Shown piece by piece: positions 1 through 6,201 of a stretch of 12,391 nucleotides of DNA. Both the position numbers and the translations under genes were made by a program. The stretch's first letter is position 1, and each line of letters starts with the position of its first letter. The stretch covers positions 1 through 12,391 of the forward strand of contig CAITAM010000102.1 of the NCBI GenBank assembly GCA_903890265.1, in the 5' to 3' direction. This DNA comes from an uncultured Pseudomonadota bacterium. GTDB lineage: Bacteria; Pseudomonadota; Gammaproteobacteria; Steroidobacterales; Steroidobacteraceae. The notes beneath the pieces were generated by a model. It saw nothing but the letters and a program-made list of their open reading frames with translations, was not told the DNA's origin and searched no databases.

Positions 1-146
1 ACGCGCTCGCGGCCGGTGGCGAGCCCGCGGTCGGCCGCCTCATCGACCTCCTGAGCGAGGAGCTTCGCGTCGCACTGGCCCTCACCGGCTGCCCGAACCT
101 CGGCCAGGTGACGGGCGATCTTCTCGTCGCGCCGGATGCGTTCTAG
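1..146 (+). CDS. FMN-dependent alpha-hydroxy-acid oxidase/dehydrogenase, C-terminal end (partial)
   Basis: This is the last part of a gene that begins before the window. Full codons run from base 3 to the TAG at 144-146 and give 47 residues. The visible tail holds a helix like LIDLLSEELRVALALTGC followed by PNLGQVTGDLL. This matches the C-terminal helix of the lactate/glycolate/mandelate oxidase family, whose usual pattern is an ELxxAMxLxG helix followed by a short loop and a last helix. These enzymes oxidise 2-hydroxy acids to 2-oxo acids with FMN. The catalytic His-Gly-Arg and FMN-binding residues lie outside the window, so the substrate cannot be told. The gene converges on the permease gene, and the two stop codons share the sequence CTAG at 143-146. 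Confidence 0.8.
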   Translation, partial: ALAAGGEPAVGRLIDLLSEELRVALALTGCPNLGQVTGDLLVAPDAF

Positions 147-1486
147 GCGCGTGGCCGGCGCCGCTCGAGGACGGCCATCAGCACCGCGCCGACGCCGAGT
201 ACCGCGAGCGACAGGAGCGCGCCACTGCGCACGTAGATGAGGCTCGAGTAGAGCACGTAGAGGCTGCTCGCGACGAAGACGAGCGGCAGCAGCGGGTAGA
301 ACGGCGCACGGAACGGCCGCGGCGCGTCCGGAAAGCGCCGCCGCAGCCGGATGAGCGCAAAGCCGCTCAGCGCGAGGAACGCCCAGTAGACCGGCGTCAT
401 GTAGTCGACCATCGTCGAGAAGCCGCGCCGGGTGTAGGTGCCGAGTGCCACGAGCGCGAGCGCCACGAGCCCGACACCGATAATGGCCGCCGGCGGCGTG
501 CCCCGCACCTCGTGCCAGCCGGACAGGCGGGCGAGGCCCGGCGTGTCCCGCGCGGCGGCATAGGTCGTGCGCGCGCCCGCGATCAGGAGTGCGTTGATCA
601 CCGTGATCGAGGTGATGCTGACCGCCGCGACGATCAGCACCTGGCCCGCCGGCCCGAAGGCCGCCAGCATGAGATCGGCGGCCGGGGCCTTGCTTGCCGC
701 GAGTCCGGCAAAGCCCAGCCCGCGCAGGAACGCCCAGTTCGCGAACAGGTAGAGCACGGTGACGATGGTCATGCCGAGCAGCAGCGCCCGGGTGATGCCG
801 CGCTTCTCGTCCTTCATCTCGGCCGACAGCGTCGCCGCGTCGCTCCAGCCGCCGTAGGCGAGGAACACGAACACCAGCGTCGTGCCGAAGTGCGGGTCGC
901 TCGCCGCGGCCAGCCCGCGTCCGGCGTCGAGCGGCGGCTGGCCGCGAAGCGCGATGGTGAGTCCCGCCAGATCAACGGCCACGAGACCCCCGAGCACCAG
1001 CGACAGCAGCAGGACCTGGGCGTGCAGGCCGAAGCGGACCCCGGCGAGGTTGAGGCCGATCAGCGTCACGATGATCAGTGCCGCGAAGATCGCGCTGCCG
1101 TACGGCCCGAGCGGCAGGATCTCGCTCAGGTAATCGCCGAAGACGAAGGCGAGCAGCGCCATCGATCCGGTGTGCACGACGGCAAACCGCGACCAGGCGA
1201 ACAGAAACGCGATGCGCTCGCCGTAGGCCTTGCGCAGGAAAAAGTAGTCGCCGCCGGCATCGGGGAACGCCGCCGCCATTTCCGCAAAGCACAGCGCCCC
1301 GACCACCGAGACGACGCCGCCGAGCAGCCACGCGGCGAGCAGCAGCGACGGCGAGCCGGCGTTCTCCGCGGCCAGCGGCGTGGTGCGGAAGATTCCGGAG
1401 CCGATCACCATGCCCACGCAGACGGCGGCGGCGTGCCAGATGCTGAGCTGCCGGCGGGGCACACCGGCATTGTGGGTCTGCGACAT
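143..1486 (-). CDS. APC-superfamily amino-acid permease
   Basis: This encodes a 447-residue, very hydrophobic inner-membrane protein with about 12 predicted membrane segments, the usual size for amino acid-polyamine-organocation transporters. Near the N-terminus it has the family signature GMVIGSGIF (residues 25-33), the unwound helix-1 motif that binds the substrate carboxyl and amino groups. The next signature part, FAEMAAAFPDAGGDYFFLRKAYG, in helices 2-3, resembles the LAT/SLC7-like and bacterial amino-acid permease branch. I chose the ATG at 1486. A longer frame opens at 1600, but its extra 38 residues are Arg/Pro-rich, unlike the family, and overlap the upstream gene. No strong Shine-Dalgarno is seen; a GGGA lies about 10 bases upstream. 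It is the last gene of the minus-strand run, 52 bases after the acetyltransferase. The substrate is not readable; amino acid, methylated glycine or amine are all possible. Confidence 0.87.
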   Translation of the reverse strand: MSQTHNAGVPRRQLSIWHAAAVCVGMVIGSGIFRTTPLAAENAGSPSLLLAAWLLGGVVSVVGALCFAEMAAAFPDAGGDYFFLRKAYGERIAFLFAWSRFAVVHTGSMALLAFVFGDYLSEILPLGPYGSAIFAALIIVTLIGLNLAGVRFGLHAQVLLLSLVLGGLVAVDLAGLTIALRGQPPLDAGRGLAAASDPHFGTTLVFVFLAYGGWSDAATLSAEMKDEKRGITRALLLGMTIVTVLYLFANWAFLRGLGFAGLAASKAPAADLMLAAFGPAGQVLIVAAVSITSITVINALLIAGARTTYAAARDTPGLARLSGWHEVRGTPPAAIIGVGLVALALVALGTYTRRGFSTMVDYMTPVYWAFLALSGFALIRLRRRFPDAPRPFRAPFYPLLPLVFVASSLYVLYSSLIYVRSGALLSLAVLGVGAVLMAVLERRRPRA

Positions 1487-1538
1487 GAGCGTGGAATCCC
1501 GTGGAAGCGGTGGAAACGGCGGCGACCGGCAGCGCGCG
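1487..1538 (-). repeat. Short spacer with three GTGGAA repeats in helical phase
   Basis: The 52-base gap between acetyltransferase and permease contains the hexamer GTGGAA (top strand; TTCCAC on the coding strand) at 1491, 1501 and 1510, spaced 10 and 9 bases apart. The two outer copies lie beside CCC or ACG. The near-10-base period could suit a protein binding one DNA face, or may be chance in GC-rich DNA. No terminator-like hairpin is seen in the gap. Confidence 0.3.
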
Positions 1539-2273
1539 TCAGGCCGGCGGTCGCGGGCCGCGGCAGTCCGCGAGCGCTCGCCGCTGCCGGCCTGCCGCAT
1601 CGAGATTATCAGCCGCGAGCCAGCTGAGGAATCCGGCCTTTATCCACGGCCACTCGTGATCGACGATCGAATACCACGCGGTGTCGCGGCTGCGGCCACG
1701 GACGATGTAGTGCTGGCGGAAGAGGCCCTCGAAGGTAAAGCCAAGCCGCAGCGCCGCCCGGCGCGACGGCGCGTTCAGGGCATTGCACTTCCACTCGTAG
1801 CGGCGAAAGCCGAGGTCCTCGAAGGCGTAGCGCATGGCGAGATACTGCGCCTCCGTCGAACCGGGGGTGCCCTGCAGGGTCCGCCCGAGCAGGATGTTGC
1901 CGACCTCGACGGAGCGGTGCACGAGATCGGTCCGCATCAGCGTCATCTGCCCGAGCGCCCGTCCCGTGCCCTGGTCGACCACGGCATAAAAGCGCGGATC
2001 GGTGCACGGCATCTTCTGCTCGAGGTGCCGGCGAAACGCCGCTTCACTGTCGAACGGCGCTTCGAAGAGGTACTGAAAGCGGGCATGCCGGTCGGCGTCG
2101 TGCGTCTCGGCAAAGAGGTCCCCGGCGTGGCGCGCGGCGTCGAGCGGCTCGAGCCGCACGAGGCTCCCGTCGAGCCGCACCGGGGCCGGGGCGCAGGCCT
2201 CGCGCGCGGCGACGAGCGGGCCGATCGGCAGGCCGGACTCCGGATCGGTGACAGAGGCGGAGCCTCCCGTCAC
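1539..2273 (-). CDS. GNAT-family N-acetyltransferase (RimJ/RimL-like)
   Basis: This is a 244-residue protein if it starts at the GTG at 2273. It has the layout of a well-populated GNAT subfamily (Acetyltransf_3 type). An entry strand VRLDGSLVRLEPLDAARHA (residues 32-50) is followed by a middle strand with FYAVVDQGTGRALGQMTLMR (95-114). Then come EVGNILLG, a TPGSTEAQYL acetyl-CoA-side helix (about 136-145) and the very typical RRYEWKCNALNAPSRRAALRLGF block (158-179), ending with RDTAWYSI and a WLA-containing tail. It transfers acetyl from acetyl-CoA to an amine, but the acceptor is unknown. The GTG start overlaps the TGA of the choline-sulfatase gene (GTGA), which implies translational coupling. 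An ATG at 2372 is possible but would overlap the sulfatase by about 100 bases and add Arg/Pro-rich residues unlike the family. Confidence 0.85.
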   Translation of the reverse strand: MTGGSASVTDPESGLPIGPLVAAREACAPAPVRLDGSLVRLEPLDAARHAGDLFAETHDADRHARFQYLFEAPFDSEAAFRRHLEQKMPCTDPRFYAVVDQGTGRALGQMTLMRTDLVHRSVEVGNILLGRTLQGTPGSTEAQYLAMRYAFEDLGFRRYEWKCNALNAPSRRAALRLGFTFEGLFRQHYIVRGRSRDTAWYSIVDHEWPWIKAGFLSWLAADNLDAAGRQRRALADCRGPRPPA

Positions 2274-3784
2274 GTGACACGCGGAAAGCGGGCCATCGCC
2301 TCGAGGTCGGCGAGGTCCTGGTCGTTGCGGATGTAGGCGCGCGAGGCGTCCCGCACGGGCTGGTGATCCCACGGCGTGTAGCGGCCCTCGCGCAGCGCGG
2401 CATAGACCCGGTGCCGGCGCGCCTGGCTCTGGCGCACGGCCCGGTCGAGCGCCTCGAGATCCCAGCGGCGCCGGACTTCCGCCCGCAGCGCCTCGATCTC
2501 GCGCGCCACGGCCGGATCGCCGGCGAGGTTGCGTCGCTCGTCGGGATCCTGCCGGAGGTCGTAATACTGATCGGGATCGACCGGGCAGTGAATGAACTTG
2601 GTAGCGCCGCGGCGGATCATCACCACCGGGGCGACCGCCCCCTCGGCGAGGTACTCGCCCACCACCTCATCGTGGCCCGGTGCGCCGTGGAACCGGGGCA
2701 CGAGGCTGTGGCCGTCGAGATCGCCGTCGAGGCGCCCGGCCTCTATGCCGGCCAGTTCCGCGAGGGTCGGCAGCACGTCGACGAGGGACGCCGCCGCCGC
2801 GCTGCGGCCCGGCGCGACCCGGCCGGGGGCATGGACGATCAATGGGATCCGGCACGCGGGCTCGAAGAACGTCATCTTGTACCAGAGGCCGCGCTCACCC
2901 AGCATGTCGCCGTGGTCGGCGAGCAGCACGACGACGGTGTTGTCGGCCATGCCGCTGTCCCTGAGGGTCCGCAGCAGCAGACCGACCTGATCGTCCACGT
3001 AGGACACGGCGCCGTAGTAGGCCCGGCGCGCGGCGAGGACCTGCGCGGGGGTGATCGGTGTCGTCGCAAGGCCCACCACGTGCCGCAGCCGCACCGAGTG
3101 CGGATCGAGCTCCTCCGGCGCGAGGCTCACCCGCGGCAGGTCGATGTCCACCCCGTCGTAGCGGGCCCAGTAGTCGGTGGGCACGGTGTAGGGATCGTGC
3201 GGGTGGGTCATCGACACGACCATCGCGAACGGCCGGCCGTCGCGGCCGCGCGCGATATCAAAGAGCTTCTGTCGCGCGCTGTAGACCGTCTCGTCGTCGA
3301 AGTCGATCTGGTTGGTGCGCACGCACGGCCCGGCCTGCGTCACCGAATCCATGCTGTGGTACCAGCTCGGCCGGTGCTCGAACCGTGACCAGTCCGGCGT
3401 CCAGCCGAAGTCGGCGGGGTAGATGTCCGTCGTCAGCCGCTCCTCGAAGCCGTGCAGCTGGTCCGGTCCGCAGAAATGCATCTTGCCGGCCAGCACGGTC
3501 TGGTAGCCGGCGCTGCGCAGGTAGTGGGCGAAGGTGGGCACCTCGGCCGGGAACTCGGCGGCGTTGTCGTAGGCGCCGATGGCGGCGGGCAGCCGGCCGG
3601 CGAGAAACGAGTAGCGCGAGGGCGCGCACAGCGGACTGTTGCAGTAGAAGGACTCGACCACGTGGCCGGCGGCGGCCAGTGCGTCGATGTGCGGCGTGCG
3701 GGCGACCCGGTTGCCGTACGCCGGCAGCGCGCCGGCGGTCAGCTGATCGGCCATCAGGATCAGGAAATTGGGTCGTGCGGTCAC
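2270..3784 (-). CDS. betC: Choline-sulfatase (choline-O-sulfate sulfohydrolase)
   Basis: The product hydrolyses choline-O-sulfate to choline and sulfate in the cytoplasm; no signal peptide is present. At 504 residues it matches the usual BetC length of about 500-512. The Cys-type sulfatase signature C53-A-P-S-R57 is intact; C53 would be matured to formylglycine. Other family marks are the N-terminal metal-site segment MADQ (11-14), KMHF (K101, H103), DQLHGFEERLTTDIYPADFGW (108-128), MTHPHDPY (192-199), the metal-binding DHGDMLGERGLWYKM (290-304) and the choline-sulfatase C-terminal domain (around RYTPWDHQP and the YIRN tail). W128 lies in the segment that holds a choline-contacting Trp in the Sinorhizobium enzyme (from memory). 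The start is a GTG at 3784, giving VTARPNFLILMADQ. A longer reading to 4168 would run deep into the receptor gene with an un-sulfatase-like, Arg-rich leader. It lies 53 bases after the receptor stop. Confidence 0.93.
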   Translation of the reverse strand: MTARPNFLILMADQLTAGALPAYGNRVARTPHIDALAAAGHVVESFYCNSPLCAPSRYSFLAGRLPAAIGAYDNAAEFPAEVPTFAHYLRSAGYQTVLAGKMHFCGPDQLHGFEERLTTDIYPADFGWTPDWSRFEHRPSWYHSMDSVTQAGPCVRTNQIDFDDETVYSARQKLFDIARGRDGRPFAMVVSMTHPHDPYTVPTDYWARYDGVDIDLPRVSLAPEELDPHSVRLRHVVGLATTPITPAQVLAARRAYYGAVSYVDDQVGLLLRTLRDSGMADNTVVVLLADHGDMLGERGLWYKMTFFEPACRIPLIVHAPGRVAPGRSAAAASLVDVLPTLAELAGIEAGRLDGDLDGHSLVPRFHGAPGHDEVVGEYLAEGAVAPVVMIRRGATKFIHCPVDPDQYYDLRQDPDERRNLAGDPAVAREIEALRAEVRRRWDLEALDRAVRQSQARRHRVYAALREGRYTPWDHQPVRDASRAYIRNDQDLADLEAMARFPRVT

Positions 3785-3801
3785 GGCGGCTCGTGTTCTG
3801 T

Positions 3802-3830
3802 CGGTCCGTGCCGCAGGCCGGCACGGACCG
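3802..3830 (-). promoter_or_regulatory. Perfect 12-bp hairpin between receptor and sulfatase genes
   Basis: Bases 3802-3813 (CGGTCCGTGCCG) and 3819-3830 (CGGCACGGACCG) are exact inverted complements around a 5-base loop. The structure starts 8 bases after the receptor stop codon and ends 17 bases before the sulfatase start. In the minus-strand transcript no U-run follows it, so it is not a classic terminator for the operon. In the opposite direction it is followed by GTGCTTTT, a weak terminator-like tail, although no plus-strand gene reads into it. It could be a partial terminator, or an RNA-stability element that sets receptor and sulfatase levels apart. Confidence 0.55.
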
Positions 3831-3837
3831 GTGCTTT

Positions 3838-6120
3838 TCAGTAGCGGTAGCTTACAGACAGGCCCGCGGTCCGTGGCCGGTTCGTGAACATCCGCGTGCG
3901 CGACGGGGCGTCGTAGTTGTCGCTGATGAACTTCGACAGGTACGCCTGGGTGTTGGTCGCGTTGGCGAGGTACACGTTCCACTCGAGCGGCCCCTTCAGC
4001 ACGCCGGCCCGCAGGTCGAGGATGCCGTAGGCGCGCTGCACGGTGGCCGGGTCGGTGCGGGCGTAATCGGGGTAGGACGCCCCCACGTACTGGCCGTCCG
4101 CCCGGGCGAAGCCACCGTAGCCCGAGGGCAGTGCGAAGGTGTATTTCGCCGACGCGCTGCCGTTCCACTTCGGCACGTTCTCCAGCTGCTGCCCCGCCAC
4201 ACCGCCGAGCTGCGGCGCATCCACGGCCAGTTCCGCCTGGGTGTAGCCGAGCCCGGCGCCGAGCGTCAGGTGCTCACCGACCTTGGCCTCGGCCTCGAAC
4301 TCGGCGCCGTGCACCACCGCCTTGCCGGCGTTCTCGGTGATCTGGTACGAGCACGGCAGCGTGCGCCCCTGCTGCACGTCGTTCCAGCGGATGTAATACA
4401 CGGCGGCGTTCGCCGTCAGCGCGCCGTCGAGCCAGCGCGTCTTGCCGCCAAGCTCGTAATTCCACAGGCTGTCCGGGCCGTAGGGGCCGTAGTCCTGGCC
4501 GCAGCCCTTCTCGGCGAGGTTGCTGGTATTGACGCCACCGGGGCGCACGCCACGCGAGGCCGAGGTGTAGAAGAGGTGGTCGGGCGTTGCCTGGTAGGAC
4601 AGCTCGACCTTCGGGTTGAAGCCGCTGTTCTTCGCCGTGCCCACCGACAGGCTCGGCCCGCCGTTGCTCAGCCCGTCCTCGTAGCGCTCGGACGTGTACA
4701 TGAGCTCGTACCAGCGCAGCCCGCCCGTCACCTTGAGCTGCTTCGTCAGCCGGTAGTCGAGTTCGGTAAAGAGCGCGTACTGCTTCGGCGCGTAGTCGCC
4801 GTGCTGCGAGTAATTGACGTCGTTCAGGGGTCCCGGACCCCAGGCGGCCACCGAGGTCGGCGTGTCATGGAAGTGATCGCTGTAGCCCGGCACCACGTAG
4901 TCGACGTAGTAGTGGCGGTTGCTGTTGTTGAAGTAGCCACCGACGGTACCGCTGAGGCCCCGGTCCTTGGCGTCGAAGGACAGCCGGATTTCCTCGGTCA
5001 GCTCCCGCGTCGTCACGATCGGCGCGTAGACGCTCGGCAGGAACTGGCCCTGCGGGAAGGCGATCTCGAGGCCCTCGGTCTGGTCATCGGGCGTCGTTTC
5101 CTGCCGGCGCATGTACGACGTGGTCGACAGCAGGGTCGCCACGCCAAAGTCGTAGGTCGCGGTCAGGTTGCCGAGCACGAAGCGGTCCGTGTAGTGCTCG
5201 GAGACGTTGAACGGCCGCCGCTGCACGAGCGAGCCGCTCGAGTCGCCGCTGGCAATATCAAAATCCGGCGGCGCGCCTTCGGAGAGGTTCTGCACCCAGA
5301 CCGACGGCGTGATGGTCAGCTGCTCGGTCGGCGCGATCTTCAGGGTCGTGCGCAGGCTGTAGCGCTCGTCGGAGTTGACCCGCCGCTGCACCTCGCTCGG
5401 CGTGGCCGGCGAGACGGGATAGGGCGGTGAAGCGCCCGGGTTGGGCGCCCAGACGCCGATCTCCCGATCGATGAAGCCGCTGTAGTGCTTGTAGGTCGCG
5501 ACGAGGCGAAGCGCCACTTTCTCGTCGACGAGCGGCACGTTCAGCATCGCATCGAGACGGCCGTTGCCCGCGCCGTGGTCGGTGCTCGAGCCGTCGGCCC
5601 TGACCGCGGCCTCCACCGCGCGAAGGTTGGGCTGGTTGGTCACGAGCTTGATCGTGCCGCCCATGGAGCTCGCGCCGTAGAGCGTGCCCTGCGGACCGCG
5701 CAGCACCTCCACGCGGGCGAGATCGAAGAGATCGGGGTCGATTCCCGCGTTGGCACCGTCCCCGCCGGAGGGAAGGATCGGTGTTTCATCGACGTAGAAG
5801 CCGGTGGTCGGCGCATTGCCGCCGGTCGAGGCGATGCCGCGGACCGAGTAGCTGCTGCGGCCCGGTCCGGTGGCATTGAGGGTCACGCCCGGGACGCGGG
5901 CCGCGAGCGAGGAAAAATCCTGCACGCCCTGTTCGGCGAGCGTCGCGTTGCTGAAGGCGACGACCGACAGCGGCACCTCCTGCAGGTTCTCCGCCCGCTT
6001 CTGCGCCGTGACCACGATATCCTCGAGGCTGCTGCCGCGGGACGGCTCCTGACCGCTCGCGACGGCGCACGTGGCGAGCAGCCCGCCGGCGAGACACACA
6101 CGGGACCAACTGGCAGACAT
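3838..6120 (-). CDS. TonB-dependent outer-membrane receptor
   Basis: This 760-residue outer-membrane active transporter has a normal length for the family. Residues 1-23 form a Sec signal peptide, with probable cleavage after ASG and mature QEPSRG. A TonB-box-like segment, EDIVVTAQKR (33-42), is followed by the plug domain, with LQEVPLSVVAF (46-56), YSVRGIAS (91-98), FYVDETPI (108-115) and the hallmark ARVEVLRGPQGTLYG (135-149). The remaining roughly 600 residues alternate short polar and aromatic strands like a 22-strand barrel, ending in the outer-membrane aromatic terminus SVSYRY. The IVVTAQKR type is common in Sphingomonads, Caulobacter and many Gammaproteobacteria and has no single known substrate. 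A GAGG lies 6 bases before the ATG. It sits between a methylated-glycine dehydrogenase and choline-sulfatase, so uptake of choline-O-sulfate or a related compound is inferred from context only. No FecA-type signalling domain is seen. Confidence 0.93.
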   Translation of the reverse strand: MSASWSRVCLAGGLLATCAVASGQEPSRGSSLEDIVVTAQKRAENLQEVPLSVVAFSNATLAEQGVQDFSSLAARVPGVTLNATGPGRSSYSVRGIASTGGNAPTTGFYVDETPILPSGGDGANAGIDPDLFDLARVEVLRGPQGTLYGASSMGGTIKLVTNQPNLRAVEAAVRADGSSTDHGAGNGRLDAMLNVPLVDEKVALRLVATYKHYSGFIDREIGVWAPNPGASPPYPVSPATPSEVQRRVNSDERYSLRTTLKIAPTEQLTITPSVWVQNLSEGAPPDFDIASGDSSGSLVQRRPFNVSEHYTDRFVLGNLTATYDFGVATLLSTTSYMRRQETTPDDQTEGLEIAFPQGQFLPSVYAPIVTTRELTEEIRLSFDAKDRGLSGTVGGYFNNSNRHYYVDYVVPGYSDHFHDTPTSVAAWGPGPLNDVNYSQHGDYAPKQYALFTELDYRLTKQLKVTGGLRWYELMYTSERYEDGLSNGGPSLSVGTAKNSGFNPKVELSYQATPDHLFYTSASRGVRPGGVNTSNLAEKGCGQDYGPYGPDSLWNYELGGKTRWLDGALTANAAVYYIRWNDVQQGRTLPCSYQITENAGKAVVHGAEFEAEAKVGEHLTLGAGLGYTQAELAVDAPQLGGVAGQQLENVPKWNGSASAKYTFALPSGYGGFARADGQYVGASYPDYARTDPATVQRAYGILDLRAGVLKGPLEWNVYLANATNTQAYLSKFISDNYDAPSRTRMFTNRPRTAGLSVSYRY

Positions 6121-6201
6121 GGCTCGCCTCGGGCTCGGGAACTACTCAGGTCAATATAATGAATGGGCCCGCGCGGTACTAGCGCCGGCCGCCGGGCGGA
6201 T
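6121..6201 (-). promoter_or_regulatory. Spacer with AT-rich island, possible internal promoter of the receptor
   Basis: The 81 bases between the dehydrogenase stop and the receptor start contain a short AT-rich patch (6148-6166), striking in this GC-rich DNA. On the coding strand it reads ATTCATTATATTGACC. TATATT could be a -10 element about 35 bases before the receptor ATG, but I find no convincing -35. The spacer also holds the receptor ribosome-binding site GAGG (6127-6130). The receptor may therefore have its own promoter, although read-through from upstream is equally possible. Confidence 0.3.

Noticed and set aside
152..177. Inverted repeat TGGCCG / CGGCCA after the hydroxy-acid oxidase stop as a terminator
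   Set aside because: The loop is 14 bases, the stem only six pairs and no T-run follows; it lies in permease coding sequence.
1701..1800. A toxin-antitoxin or phage module hidden among the small overlapping frames
   Set aside because: Every short frame I examined overlaps a recognised gene in another frame and shows no family motif.
2274..2372. An upstream ATG at 2372 as acetyltransferase start
   Set aside because: The extra 33 residues are coded inside the sulfatase gene, are Arg/Pro-rich and are unlike the family; the GTG overlap start is more economical.
3058..5430. A 790-residue open frame on the plus strand opposite the receptor and sulfatase
   Set aside because: The translation is Arg/Ala/Pro-rich without any recognisable domain, whereas the minus-strand frames show clear sulfatase and receptor motifs. 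Long antisense frames are expected at this GC content.
6155..6160. A perfect TATAAT on the plus strand upstream of the receptor
   Set aside because: No -35 lies at suitable distance and no plus-strand gene follows, so it is more likely part of the AT-rich receptor leader.
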